The notes: generated by a model from the sequence alone, not told the origin. Positions 13,801 to 28,800 are shown, counted from the stretch's first letter. The stretch is 64,000 bases of DNA from Motacilla alba alba (GCF_015832195.1 NC_052032.1:10209355-10273354), one strand, 5' to 3'. Numbers and translations are program-made.

Positions 13801-16800
13801 TTGAGTACTGTAACCAACATCTGGGGCTCTGTTTCCATTTAATGGGGGGGGAAACTGCTTCTTGCTTAGCACGGCATCCTTCAGGACACTGCTTTTCAAT
13901 GTTTTGCTGTGCCTGTGCCTGTGGGAAATGCTGTTTCTCCCAGGATTTTGTCTGGAGCAGGTTGCCCAGGCTGCGGGTGCCTCGCTGAGGAGGTTTGGCA
14001 CGTGGCTCACAGGAGGTGCAGGGGCTGTGTCTGGGGTTGTAACTGCTCCTCTCGCATTCCCTCCCTCTGCAGCAACTGAACCACCCCAACATAATTAAGT
14101 ATTTGGATTCTTTCATTGAAGACAATGAACTCAACATTGTCCTGGAGCTGGCTGATGCTGGGGATCTCTCTCAGATGATTAAGGTAAGGACGTGCCCAGC
14201 CTGGAGGTGCTGCAGGCTTCCAGGATTAGACAGCCTGAGGCAGTGGGGTGAGCACAGCTGGGTTAGAAGCACTTTTTTACTCCTCTTGCAGTTTTGCACA
14301 CCCATGGGCTGCTTCCAGACCTGAACCCAAGTGGCTGGTGGCATTTTAAACACCCCCAGCCATGCCCTGAGTTTCTGGTCACTGCTGCAGAGGGGAGTGT
14401 CTGTGATCTGGCGGGACCTCGTTCTTTGCGAGGTTGATTTACTCAGTCCATGATTGATGGGGACATTTAATTACTGTTGGGTTCACTATTCACATCGCCT
14501 GTCTGCCATCTGAAGACATTCAGGGAAGTCTATTGACTTCCTTTGCATTGGGGATTTGGGTTTGAGAAAATGTTTCAAGTGCTTGTTCTTCTTTTATGTT
14601 GCTCTTAGGAATACTTGTATTGCTGCAAACCAGCTTTAGTTAAGCTGTTACCACCTGCTTTTATATTTTCTTTGACATGTTAATCTTTAGACATCCATCC
14701 CTTGTGAGAACAGATGTGTTATATCATGTTTGTTAGCACTCTCAACCTTCTCTCCATGTTTTACCTGGTTTTTGCCATCATTATTCTGTAATTATCGTAA
14801 ATGAATGTTTGGAAAGTTCTCCTCCTCCTTGTTGTCTCAGTTAAAATATCTTATTAACAGATTTGTTTTCTTTGCCAGCAGAGCCATGAGGCACTAGGCC
14901 AAAGGCTGTCAAAGGAGTTACCCATTCAGTCCCCAGTCAATGGCTCAATTTCCAGGATCCAGGAAAAGGTGCTTGGTCAGACAGGAGAGCCCCTGGGCAA
15001 GTGCTGGGAGCAGCAGCTGGCAGAGGCACTCCTGGGGAGAGCCCTGGGGCTCCAGCCCCAGCCTCACTCCAGGGCAAGGGGATCTGCCCCAGCCTCGGGG
15101 AGCTGGGGGGCACAGCTGCTCCTTCTGCCCGGCCAGCAGCTCTGCCTTTGTCCTCTGCCTTTGGGTTCTGCCCTTTTCCCACCGTTTCCTGGGAATCTTG
15201 CAGCTCATCTCAGGCCTTTTGTGGTTGTGGTCGAAGATGGAAAAACCCCAAGGATTGTGAGCAGGAGTTAGGGCTGTGTGAGGCCCTCCTGGGCTGTGCA
15301 AGGGTTCTGCTTGAGTTTGCAATCTTGGCTTACAAAAGTTTTTCCTCCAGAATTGTAAGATTTCATGATATGAAATATTTGTATTTTTAGTCATCCGTAG
15401 TTTTTATTTAATAAATACTGACAAATATGTTCATTTGCTTATCAGGGATGGCTATTTAAATTTTTAAAATAACTTTCTGTGTCATTATAATAAGAGTTAC
15501 ATTTTCCAAAACATGACTGGTCGAGTCTCGGATTGGTGCCTTGCTCAGTTCTGGATTGTGCTGGCTTCCAGTGTCCACAGCTCTGTGTTCCCTCTGTATT
15601 TCACACATGAAGAAGATGCATTTCTTTTTTTCATGGTGATATAAATGAAGTTTTTCAACTGGTGTAAATCTAGGAATTAAATTTTTAAATTTCTAATAGA
15701 GGTAAAAAAACCAAAACCAAGCCCTAAACCCAAGAGGGAACAGAAGCTGCCTCCCAAATGCAGCCCCTCTGCAGCAGGGGAGTTTCCCCACCAGCTCCTC
15801 TGTGTCACCCTCTCCCCTCCCTGGGAGCTGAAGCTCCTGTGTGGATTTTTGGTGGAGCAGCAGTGACAACCCTGGCAAGGTGTGAGGGTGATGAACCCAG
15901 GGCCTGTCTCTGTCATGCCCCGGTGCCTGCATTATTTATGAGGGATGTAGAGCTGCAGGAAAACCCACTGGAGAGTTGGGACTTCCATGTAAATGTCAGG
16001 CGAACCTTATTGGACATGACATTTAGAAAATTATCACTTGTGGTCTTGCATATCCACTCTTAAATATTTTAATGAGAATTAAATAATTTTATTGTGTATA
16101 TAACACTTTCTCCCTCACCCTCTGTAACTCCTGTGTGCTCTCTCTCCAGTTTTGGGTTGAGACTGTTGCAATCTGTCAGATTTGCTGCCTGGGGAATTGC
16201 ACAGTCGTGCCCCTTCACAGCTGATCTGCAAAAGAAAATTTGCCATTGCTTGAGTCAAACACGAACTGGTAACAGCATTTCACATAAAATAGGGAATGTG
16301 ACAAGGGACATCAGATGTCAGTGCTGAGGGGGAAAGCATGAGATGGAGAAAGGGGCAGCAAGGCATTCCCTCCCTTGATTCCTCTGCAGGTGGGGATTCC
16401 CAGCGTGCGATGCAAAGGAGGGGCAGCTGTGCTGAGGCAGGAGGGTGCGCGGTGCTCCCAGCGCCAGCCTTGTGCTGGGGCTTGAGGAGCAATGGGACAC
16501 CTCTGGAAGTGTGGAAGGGCATTTTGTTAATGCTCTGGCTGTAGAGCTGGCTCAGTGAGAAGCCAGGGACCAACGGTCCGAGCCCTGCGGTTTTGGGATG
16601 CCTGGTGCGGTGCCAGGCACGGCTGGTGTGCCCCCTGCAAAGGAGGGAGAGCAGCTGAAGGTCTCCGATGTTTGGCCTTCACTGAAGTGTGCAGCTGGCT
16701 CTTTATTCCTGTAGTGGCTTGAAGAAGACTTCAGTATTGCAGGGAGCCAGGGCCACGCTGCCCTCGCTGGTGCTGCTTTGTGCTGCCCATTATTGTGAGA

Positions 16801-19800
16801 GCTCTGAGCAGCAGAGGTCCCTGGAGCGGGGACCCGGCCGCGCTCGCGCTGCCTGAGCACACCCAGCTGATCAGGAGAGCCTCTGTCTCACTCCAGTCAG
16901 GTCATTTAGTATTCCTAGTATGCATGAAATAGAATATATTATCCTACCTGATCACAGAAGGAACATGGATACTTTATTGATGCTCTGGCCATCTTTTAGA
17001 AAAGGAAAGCAGATTTCCTTGTTCTTGTTAGCAGACAATGCAATAATGAATGTGTACAAGGGGGGTGTTTAATGGCCTTTTGTTTCTCAAGGCAAAATAT
17101 TTGAGACATTTGTTGTTTTGAGGCATTAAATATGTTTTGCAAGGTAATTAAGGAGATTAATGCTAATCATAATTGTGTCCATTCAAAAATGTCAAACCTA
17201 TTTAAGCATATTTTTCGTAATAGTTGTTAATTAGTGAACTGCATCGAAGTTTCCACACAGAGAGGAGGAGTTAAAAGCTAATCAGAAGAAAAGTCATGCA
17301 GCTGCAGATCTGGAAGACATGAGCAACCTGCAGCTGACTAACACGATTCCAGGAACGAGTCAAATATGTTGCTTTTTACTGATCTTTTATTTATTTCCTC
17401 CCACAGTATTTTAAAAAGCAGAAACGGTTAATCCCGGAAAGGACGGTGTGGAAATATTTTGTGCAGTTATGCAGTGCAGTGGAACACATGCACTCCCGCA
17501 GGGTGATGCACAGAGGTAACATTAATTCAGTCTCTTTTCACTGAATAATAATATAATGTTCCAATTAGTAAGCGCCTACATTCAAAAACAATTATGCTGA
17601 TGTTCAGCCAATGCATGTTTAGAGAGGCTGCAGCCTGCGAGATGGATTTCTCCTTCTGTCTCTGCCTCATCGTTAAAGCATTCAGGCCGAAGTGAGGGTG
17701 GTATTAGGAAGATGAGCTGCTTTGTATTCCAGACACTGATATTAAGTAGAAGTGTCAAACTTGCCATTAGAAAAGTGTCAGAAATAAAATGCTGAGACTC
17801 CTGGATACAGTGAACTCTAAGAAATCGTCTTCATTATATTAGCTGTGACCTTAGAGAGTTGAGAAGAGTTTTCCTGTCTTGCGGGCTTTTCTGAAATATT
17901 AATACAAATATGTCCCACACTCTCATAACCTGTTCTCTATTTTCATTAATTATTTTTGAGTCTCTTGTCTCAGAACATCTTATAACTTTGAGCTCTATCC
18001 AAAAATTACACTATTGCTTTCAGTGCCAGTGAGGTGTTTTGGGAAGAACTGGACTCAGGAAATGCAAATTTCCCAAAAGGTGCCAGCACCCATCTTGGCT
18101 GCTTGTTATTTCCTTGCTCCTTTGAAGGAGGGACTCTTCACTGTATTTTTCAGCAGTGTGATACCATTTTTGCTCCGTTACACATCCCCTGATGCAGTGT
18201 ATCACTCGTACCTGAGTTAGGTCTGGAATGGCTGAAATGGGGAGCCTCTCACCTTGAGTCTGCTCTAACAGGAGGAGACAGTTCTGACATGCCTGCTTGG
18301 GAAACTGGGCTTGTGGTGGTATCTGCCCTCCATGAACCAGCTGGGCTGTGTAGAGCCCGGAATGTATGTATATGGAACAGTAATTACCCTTTCCATGAGG
18401 GGATGGTGGTGGGCAGTGCAGTTTCCTGTGGAAAGTGATCGTTCCCAAAGAGAACCGGGCTCATGCCTTTGATTTCCAGCAGTTAAAGAGGTTGCCTCTG
18501 TTCTGTTGAGCTGTCTCCTACATTTTCCCTCATTGGTATTTCTTGTGTGCTGGGAAGTACACTGTGATTTTTGTGTCTGTGCAGAGCTCGAAGCCTTGGA
18601 AGAGTGAGCCTATCAAAGCTCTAAAGAAGCACGGTTCTGCTCGAGCCCCTTTGTGCCGCGAGCGCTCCAGGCGATGCTTCTATTGCAGCATTAGAACCAA
18701 ATAACCTTTTGTGGCTTTGACCTTTTACCTTTTTCTTCTTGCAGACATAAAACCAGCCAACGTGTTTATAACAGCCACAGGGGTGGTGAAGCTGGGAGAT
18801 CTTGGATTAGGCCGGTTTTTTAGTTCTAAAACCACTGCAGCACATTCCTTAGGTAAGCTGGTACTCGTTAAGCAGGGCCTGGCGCGCGCTGTCAGCTCTG
18901 ATGTTCAAATGCAGGCTGTCCGTCCTCCCGTGGTGACACGAGTGGCAGTCGGGCCATGGGGACTGCATTTTAAATGCTCTTTGGAGGCATTAATAGGTAT
19001 TTTCTGTGTAAAAACCTGTTTTTGTTTTCTGGAAGGCCTGGCCTGGTGTGTGTTTTCCAGCAAACGTAGCAAATGCAGCTTTTCCCCTCCAAACAGCACT
19101 TTGGCTGCACGGTGCTCGCTGGAATCCAGTGTTCCCCCCAGTGCCTTTTACCTTTCTACCCTTGCTGGCCAGGGCTCTGCCCTGACAGGGGCTGGGGCTG
19201 CCCGAGGTGAGTGACCCCTCATGGCTCATCTGTGCCAAAAAGGGACTTCACTTGAAATAAGCTTTTCTTCATAGCTTCCACATATCTCAAGGTTGTCTTC
19301 CTCATTTTTAGTTTTAACATTAATTCCAGTGCTATAGGAAATTGCATAGTTATGCAGTTCATTCTTCAAGTCGTACAGTATAAAGTGTTTCATAATTGTG
19401 TCTGTAACCTCTTGAGAGGTGGCTGATTTTCAATTTTTATTAAGGGATCTGAATTTTTTCAGTCCCAAAGGTGCTTCTGTATTTTAGCAGTGAAGGAACT
19501 TTGGCTTTTGGTGCAATATTTAATCTCTTTTAAACTAATGTCTCTCATTTGGCTTTGGAACATGCAATATTTGTTTCACATTTTTGTTTGTGCAATTTCC
19601 TGCACTGAGTGTGTCTTGCTGAATCCTTTCTTGGATGTGAACAAATTTCATTGCTGATACTGGCCAGCAGCACTGGGCTTATCAGTGCACAAGGAAGGAA
19701 AATACCTGCCTTGTTTTGTGTGTGCTTAAAAAATAGGAGGCATTTCTATCGTTTACTTTCATAAAATAGGAGATTTCAGATTTCCCTTTGTATCAAAAGC

Positions 19801-22800
19801 TGTCCTAGGGTATCCCTACCATACTTAATAGATGAAAATAAATGCTCTTCACAGGAAGTTACAATCACATCATCTGAACAGGCCAAAATATGATCATGTC
19901 TAATTATATGATCTTATCCAGTTTGACTGCTGCACTTATTATATTAATAAGAATAAATTGGGGCTTGGAAACTGGCTGCACATGTAAGCCAAGCTTGTGA
20001 CCTTTACCAGGGCTGCTCTCTGTTAATTGAGAAAGCTGGAGTAGGAAGAGCTCAGCCCCTGGCGCACAAGCCCTGCCCTTCCTCACGTCACCAGCGTCCT
20101 GCAGACAGGTGAGAGGTGCGGGACAGAGGCAGCAGTGAGTGACACTGGGGGTGTCGTGGGAGGGACGGGCACGTCACCATTTCCAGCGGTTCTTGGATCC
20201 AAGTGGAAAAGAATATTTTAACAATCAGAAAATACGCAGACGTGAAGCTTCTTCCTATTTTTTTGATAATTTGCCAGAGACAGAGGTTTTGTAGCAGCAG
20301 GAAATGGGCTGGTGTTGGGTTTGGTTTAATTAAGACGTTGGCTGCAGGAGCTGGGAGGGACGAGCACCCCGCGCCAGGGCAGGGCACCGCGGGCCGGGCG
20401 CGCCGGGCCGGGCACCTCCCGGTGCTGCGTTGTCCTGGCAACCGCCCCGAGCCATCATTTCTCTGGCTGCTGACCCATGAATTGAGCGCGCGGCTTATGC
20501 AAATATATTCATCTCATTTCTCCCTCCGCTTGTATTTGCTAGCAGCAGACTGGCATGAAAGGGCATCAGGCAGTCCCGACCCGGCTGACAGGTGTAGCAG
20601 GGGCTCGGCAGCGCCCGCCGCCGCGGCGGGAACGGAGCCGTAATTAGAGCAAGGAACAGAATGAACGTCAGATGAATTACCAGGCAGCAGATCATATTTG
20701 TCAGGAAGGATTGCATACATAAAAATTAAGTGACAGTACATGCCGAGGTAATGAAAGAAAAATGAAAGATTTGCCTGTACACAGCTCGTGAGATGCCGGC
20801 GAGCGCCGTGCTCCGAGCGCCGGCGGGAGCCGCGAGCGCCGCGGGGCAGCGGGAGACCGTGGGGCAGGGACAGCCCTGCCCCTGGAGAACCTGCACGGGC
20901 ACACCTGCCAGAGGGGCAGCGGGGACACCTCCGGCCTCTCACAGTGCGGGGACAGGCAGCAGGGACCAGCCGGGGCTGCGGGCGTTCACAGGGTGACAGC
21001 TCAGCTGCCGCTTCTCCCTGGAGAGAAGACAGGAGATGCTTTTCCGTAGGGAAGAGCTCTTCCTGTGCAAGCCTCACCAGCAAATTCATGTTTTAAGGGT
21101 ACTGGGTGTAGCTGAGGTGAATTTTACTACTTGTTACAACACGGTGGTTCACCTTCCTTCCCTAATTTTAGACCTGGCAAACTTAACATTAAGCTGGTAG
21201 ATCTGTTTTTATTAGGAGCTATAATGAATACAGAGAATTTCCATTAATAATACAATGGATAACTTTTTTGAGAACTGGTATAATGTCCATTTTTAGCCAA
21301 ATAAACTTGGCATTATCTGGAGCTTCTGACTGGCTTCACGTGTTGAAGAAACAAGAGGAATAAGAAAAACAACCAACCAAACCCCAAAAGAAACCAATTT
21401 TACACAGAATAGTCTTGTTTTGGAGCAGATGATTTATTATTTATTCTTGGACAAGAATATACTTGGAGCAGATTTTCCTTCTGGGAGATTCACATAAGTC
21501 AGATCTTCCCAGTTTCGAACATGCCAATAGCCCTGGATTGGAGTACATGGGCTGTTACACGTTCCTTCTGGTTCCTGCTGGGGCGGCAGGGTGAGCAGGG
21601 AGGAACTGAAGAGCTCTTCAATAAATGGACCATTTGTCTGCCTTCTTTTCTTTCTTTTGCTTGCCAAGCCAGTTTGCCATCTGAAACAAAATCCCAGGGC
21701 TTGGAGGGGCTGGTAATCAGGACTTGGTAAGAAAAAATGGACACAAGAAATCCACTGAAAACGTCACCAGCCAAGTGTGTTTGGAGTTCTTGGTTTGCCT
21801 CTGGTTCAGTATTTGTGGAAGGAAAGAGCTGCAGAATTGCTGCAGGTAGATTGTACCAGTTACATGTGAAAACCCAGCCAGCCAACCCAAAAACCCAACC
21901 CAGCCACAGAACTACCAGGAGTTTGGCAGGGTTGTGTGATTCAATGATATGAATGAAATGAAAAAAAAATAAAATAAAGAGCTTAGGACAACAGGTCTTG
22001 TAACAACAGCAGCAGTATTATGCACAAAATATTTATTGTTTTTCTCGAAGAGTAAGTAGATTTCATCTGTTTTTTTGGTTTTGTTTCCCCCATGAAAATT
22101 AGTGGGGGCAGCTCACACTGAGATTTGAAGGAATTTAAAATCTATTTCAGTGTGTTTGACCACAGTTTTATTTCAGCTAATTCCCAAATTCTCCTGGGAA
22201 AAGACCTGAGCTGCCTTGTTGGAAATGGACCCTAAAGAATGCAAAAGTTTAGAAAGGGATACATGAGATTTTGACTCCTTTTAAATAATGCTGGATGTTT
22301 TTCTTGGTAACCTTCAAGTGTGGATGGGGAGGGTGAGCCAGGTGAGAGATCCAGACTCTCATTTTCCAGCAGAATTGCTTCCCTGCTGTGTTTGCACCAC
22401 CAGATAGCACGAAAACATACTCAGAGATTTTTCTCAGCTGATGTGTGTTCATGGAACATGCACTAGTGTTGCTCATCCTAAGCTGATAGTTCTGGAAAAA
22501 CTTCATTAATATTTGATAAACTGGGCAGTTTTTTTGGTTTGCATGTAGGCATTTAAAAAGCCTCCATGTACACAGCCTGTAAAAATATCTGCAAATATTC
22601 TGCACTGATTTCAGTCTACTGCAGTCTGTGTTGAGGTGTGGGGGAGCCTGTGCTGTGCAGGGCTTGTCTGGGTTCCAGTGAATGAGACTCTGAGAGAGCC
22701 TCCTGGAAATATGAGTCAGGTTTGGCTGTGCCCGTGAGCAGCCAGGGATGAGTTTCTGAGGAAGCATCGCTCATAGCTCAGCCACGTTTGCAGATGTGAC

Positions 22801-25800
22801 AGGAATGGAATTTGAATTTCATTTTTGGAATAACTTTGGCACCTTTGCCTTTGTGTTTTCCTGGTGAAAGAAGAGACTCTGCTCCTAATCTTAACTGGGA
22901 ATAATTAGCATTTCCCTGCCTTGGATGTTGCAGCTATCCCAGGGCTGTTGCAGCTGCCCTGGGCAGTGCAGGAATGCTCTGGCACCTCTGAAGTGGCTGA
23001 TGTTCAAGTGAAGGGCTCCAGCTTCCAGAGGCAGAGCAGGGAGCTCCGTCCTTAACCATAATCTTCCTTATGGTTTTGCGACCTTGTAACTTCAAATGCA
23101 TTACTCGACCACCTGGTGAGTAATGTTGAATCTGAGCAGTATTTTGTATTTTCAGCAGGGCAAATGCTGAAGAAAGTTTCTGATTAATGGTCTCTGATTA
23201 GACTGTTCCTGTCAAATTGACTAATGGGATGCAAGGGCGAGCCCCGGCTGATTGCACTGGAAGCCTTGTGCAGCTTTCTAGAAGATGCTCATTACAGGAG
23301 AGTCCCACGTAATGCTGGACAGGCCATAAAGAGAATTGGCCTTGTCAGTCTTTTATCATGACAGTTATTTAAAAATTAATGCATCGCTTTTGAAACGCAG
23401 AGCCCTGCTTGTTTGTACATTTGCTGACAAGACTGCAGTAGTGATAGGTAACCGTGCAAGGTGGGCTCCACACAGTGAGCTCGGGCTGGGGTGGAGCAGC
23501 CCCGTGCCCCCGCAGCGGGGCCGGTGGCGCGCTGAGCCTGTCACAGCCCTGCCACGGCCCTGTCACAGCCCTGCCACCGCCCTGTCACAGCCCTGCCACC
23601 GCTGGCACGGCCGGGGAGGCCTGATCTGAGCCGACAGCGGGGCCCAGCAGAGCTGCTGCCACGGCCTAGCTCTGGGGCACTGACCTGGAACAATGGAGGG
23701 ACAGAGCGGCTGCAGGGCCCTGCCACCGCCCGGCCCGGGCACCACAGCGGGCACCAGTGGGGCTGGCCTGTGCTCCTCCTGCCAGCCGTGTGCTCCTCCT
23801 GCCAGCCCTGTGCTCCTCCTGCCAGCCCTGTGCTCCTCCTGCCAGCCCTGTGCTCCACAGCTCCCCGAGCTCCTGCACGGCTGGCAGAGCAGCAAGGAGG
23901 AGGTGTAGGTGGGAATGTGTCTCACGCTGCTGCTCAGTGGGGACTTCCAGAAGTGTCCTCCACAACTTCCTGGAATGAATCACCATTTCTTCTGCAGCTG
24001 CATATTTTTAAGCAGGAAAATGAATCAGTGCAATCCCAGCCAAGTCAGTTCTTGTACAGAAACCTGGCAGATGTGTGGGAATTGCTTGGAGAGCTGCACT
24101 GTCCATCGTGTGGATGTTGCATGCACGTGGGACAGAGCTATGGAAAGCCTCTGCATGAGTCCTGTCTGCTCCTGGTGTCCCGGGAAGTTACTCTGTGTAG
24201 TCCAGTACAAATCCTTAACTGCTGGCAGGGCTCTGGTCTCCTCCCTGCACAGGGGCCTTTCACAGGCCATTAAACCCGGGTCTGGGGCTGTGCCAGACCT
24301 GCACCTCCTGAGCATGGAAACAAAGTAATCTCCCTGTAAAACTTTTCCTCTGTTGTAATTTTTATAGAATTTGCAAAAATATAACTTCTCGTTAGGATAC
24401 TCTTCACATTGAAAGGGAAGTTATTTCTAAAGTGAAAGCCTGAAAGCATGAGCTGAGTTCATCACACAGGGCAGCTGGTTGCTGGACATCTTGAGGGTCC
24501 AGATAAATTACCTTCTCTGTGCTGGGTCACAGGTGCAGGTGCCAGGGCCTGGGTTTTGCCTCTCGAGGTTGTTCCTTGTGCCCCGGAACTCATTTGTTTC
24601 CCACAGTGTGCAGATCCCTCCATGGAATGCTGGGGAAGGCGGTGGCTGTTCTTCCACCTCTAGCACCATCCTGCAGCTTATTAGTCCTGCAGCTGTCTTC
24701 AGGCAGCATTTCAGATAGAGAAACTGTAAACTGAATATTACAGGCAAATTAAGCATTTGCCATCTTGTGAGAAAAGGTCTTTAATTAGGAGAAGGATACA
24801 CTGGAATGCCAAAAGGAAAAAAAAATTGACAGGGGACGGACAAGCAAGGGGAAGCAGGAGAAAAGAGCATATACAGTCCTTGGATGTTTTAATAAATGAT
24901 GTATCTGAGGATTTTTTGATGTAGTTGAAACTGCCAGGATGTCTTGTATTTTCACTACCACAACTGAAACTTATTTAGGATTTTAAAAAGAACCTTTTTG
25001 AGGTAAGGAATTTATTAATAATTTCCTGTAACTTCTGTCCAAAATACTGAGTAAATTTCTTTTGATAAAATACAGACTTGTGGAAGTACATAGAAATCCC
25101 CCAGCTTGTGACATAACTGCAAGCTGGAGCAGGGTTTTAAAGCTTGGAATGATTATCTTGGTTTTTTTCAGGCAGGTTTTGCATTCCTGGCTGGTGCTGG
25201 GCTTAGTGTCCCCTGCAGTGCCTGGTGACCTGTCAGAGGTCCCTCTGGGGCCTGGGTCACCTGTGACACTCTGTGCCTGCCAGGTGAACAGCCAGTGGTG
25301 TGCTGGCCCCCGAGTCCTGCTCTGGTGTCACAGTCGTGACCCCCAGTGCAGTCTGGTGAACCAAGGGGTGATCCCTTCCAGTGGCTCTGTCCATCCACGG
25401 CACTCTGAAGGTCCTTGGGAGCCTGGAAGGGAAACAAAACTTTTCCCAAATGTCAGAAATACAGAAAATATTTTCAACCGCGCTCACCATTCTCTGCTCT
25501 GTTTGTGATGATGTATTTGGTTCTAATCAGCTCTTTGTGCTACACCTGAGCCTTGAATGAAGTCTCTGTGTGTGACACAGGCTGCACAGTCACTGTGAGA
25601 CAATAACCCCTGGTCTGTTTGTTTTTGCAGTGGGAACTCCCTACTATATGTCCCCGGAGCGGATACACGAGAACGGCTATAACTTTAAGTCTGATATCTG
25701 GTCCTTGGGCTGTTTATTGTACGAGGCAAGTATCTTCTCACTTTTCTCCCCCGGGTTTTCCATAAGCACACGGTCTGGGACAGGGATTGAGCAGCTCAGA

Positions 25801-28800
25801 CTGCCTGTGGTCAGCTTGTGGAGAATCCTTGGAAGAAGCTGACTCATTTGGTTTCATCGTGCACCTTCTGAGCAGGAGCGGAGGGGCCGTGCCACCCAAC
25901 GAGAGCTGGGGTCACAGTGGAGGGGGAAGCCATGAAAGGCAGCTCGCTGCCTCCCTCCTTGCTGCTGGGAGCAGAGCTCTGTTAGGGCAGCATGGGCAGA
26001 GGTTTTCCTCACTGCATTTGTTTTGAAAACGGCAAATTCATTGGAGTGCAAGGTACTGGTCTCTTAGATGGAATTCTGACCAATTGTGGCATTTTAATTT
26101 TGGGAGCTTCCAATAAGGAAAAACAGGTTTTATGTGATGTGAAATCAGTGTCTCTACTGTATTGTGGCTGGAGGTTTTTCTAATTGTGCATTGTCTTACA
26201 GCTTGAGGCACAGGCTCAGAGCAGACACATTTGGATGAACTGCCCGGTGTGCACCTTGTTCTTAAAAGCTGTTACTTGTGTTTTGAAAATAAGTGTTAGG
26301 ATTTAGTAAGTGTGCTTTTGGTTTTGTGGTTTCATTTTTAGCAGGGATCAAAGGGTATCAAACAGTGTTGTACTTCTGTATAATCAAATCTAAATCTTTT
26401 TTTAGATGGATGCTTCTTCCAATCCAGGTGACAGTGCATGGCAGCGTTTAGAAAGCTTTTATCCCACCCAGAGAATTAAAAATCCCTGGGATTTATAGTC
26501 AGGAATATTGCTCACATCCTCTTTGGTTAACAAATTATGGGAACTGATGACATTTTGCTTCTCAACACGACTTCTGGTAATCCCATGAAATTAGAGAATA
26601 AACAGAAATGTAATTCATTTTGTGAGCACATCAGATGTGAAAACTACTTCACCCTGATTAAACAAACATTGCAGGACGTGATGGGGTAAAAGTAAATTTT
26701 CCCACAACATCTGTAAGGCTCGGAGCTGGGCCTGGCCCTGCCCTGGGCTGCCAGGAGCAGTCAGTGGGCCCAGCTGCACTCCAGTGCCTGGCTGCTGCTG
26801 CAGTGCCAGGGTGCTCTGAGTCACTCCAGGCTGAGCTCCCGGAGATGGGATTCCAGATTTATGCAGAGAGAAATATTTAGCGTTGTGCTAAGATATGTTT
26901 TTGTTGCAGGCAATATGGTCCCCTTATGGCACAGGAGTCTTGGTACTCCTCGCATTTCAAGAAGCTGAATTAATTGCACACTAAACATAATTCTCTGGTA
27001 GGAGTAGCAGTACTACAGTAACATCTGAAAATTTTGGCATGTGAAGCTTTTTTAAATTTCCTTCCTACGTAGGTAAACCTTAACTTAGGGAACAGGAGCT
27101 GTGAGATGCTGCAGATTGCAGGGAGGACTGGACAGGTACCAGTTTATCTTCAGTAGTTAAACAACTACTTGACTTCTTAAACTTTCTAGAATTTTGAAAA
27201 TCAAGCATCTGCGTGTCTTTGAGGGAACTGTTCTATCTGCTGCAGTGTCTTGTAAGGAGAATGTTTTTCCATGTCACTTAGAAGTGAGGGAGGGACGCTT
27301 GTTTGGGGATGAGTCACTTCTGATATTTCTCCAGATAGATTGTGTAGATAAGCTGCAGAGATTTAATGTACAAATTGCCTTCAGAGACATGTGTGTCCAT
27401 CGGAATCCACTTAGGGAGCACTGAGGGCTTTGGGACGTGATGCCACATAGCACCACTTAACTGTGACATTGATAATCATAGTGATTTTTATTAAATCTTA
27501 TCAATATAGTAGTAACTGTCTTCATCCCTCACTTCCTGTAGCTATCTGTCAGCAAGATAACTTGGAGGGGATAAAAATAAGTTGTTAATTCCCAGAATGT
27601 AGCTACAAGCAATGACTTCAGCAGTTCTGGCAAGACGATCAATTTAAGCACTAACAGGGATTCCCATCTCTGGATGTTTGAACCAGTCGTGCTGCGTGGT
27701 GGGCGTTTTCCATGGAGATCTGGCTGGCCTGGGGTAATTGCTCTAATCAAAATGTCAGGAGCAAACCCCAGCGTAGCATCACAAACTGTAGTTAGTGAGA
27801 TACTTGGAGTGCCTGTGGTCATGGCCCCGCAGCCCTGACTGCTGGAGTCACAACTGGGTGCTCTCTCTTGGCACTTTAATTCCCTGCGTTTACCATCCCG
27901 AGCCCCTCGGCGTGTCCTTTCCATTCCTTCCTTTTGCACACGAGCACTTAACTAAACCTGGAATGAAAAGTTAATGGGAATTGGAAAACCCCTCTCAACC
28001 TCGCTGGCATTATTGATGTGTGCATTGAGATCCTGGAGGCCCTGTTTAACCCTTGCTTGCTTTCTGTGCTTTCCCTAATGCCCCCATTAGTGCTCTCCCT
28101 GAACAGTCCGTGCTGGGTTCTCTGCTTTGCTTTAGCTGATGGAGAGCAGTTTGCTCTCAGTCCTACTTGGGGAGCAGACTCTCTAACTGGACTGTGTAAT
28201 TTTTCTCCTGAGTTGCCTACCACTGTCACGGCAGTAATGAAGTAACGGTGACACTTCACCTTTTGCCTTCAAAATCTTCCAAACGCTCCTGCCCTGCTGG
28301 GGTTCTTTGGGATCCTGGCAGGAGACTCTTCACCCTCGGGTCTGTGCCTTTGTGAGGAGTAACTTGGTGTTACTCCTGATAGTAGTGGTGAGGAGTGAGG
28401 AAGAAACAGAGGTTTCTTCCCCAAGTTCTTTGAAAGGCAGGTGTATGTTTTAAACCCGGGGTGGTTTACCTCGGTGTGTTTGCATTGCTCAGCACTTGGA
28501 TGTGTGTTAGTGGTGGGGAGGTTTTGGTGAGACCCCCTGGCTGCAGCCCCTTCCTGCAGTGCCCCTGGGAATGCAGCCCAAACAAACCTCTGTGTCACCA
28601 AATCCCTCCTAATGCATCAATCTTGGCTCCTCACTGCGGGGTAAGAGGTTGGGGATTTGGTGTTGGCTCTCCTCAGTCCTGCTGGGAGCTCAGTGTGGGT
28701 GAGAAAGAGCCAGAGCCTGGGCTGGGGAGCAGCAGCCTCCCTTGCTCTGCTCCCTGCAGGGAACAGAATTGGCTCTTGCAAACTGGCAGCACCAAGGGCT

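Larger units (their letters stand above)
18853..25630 (+). other. NEK6 intron within Val209
   Basis: GT-AG phase-1 intron of 6.8 kb. It contains a mixed GC-rich and AT-rich island (about 20340-21000, listed separately), two short GC-rich minisatellites (23537-23601 and 23771-23855) and, around 23220-23400, an AT-rich low-repeat segment that looks constrained. No coding exon or RNA gene was recognised. Confidence 0.85.

Noticed and set aside
22249..22767. 172-codon minus-strand open frame inside a NEK6 intron
   Set aside because: No similarity recognised and no flanking signals. Length is within chance for a window of this size.
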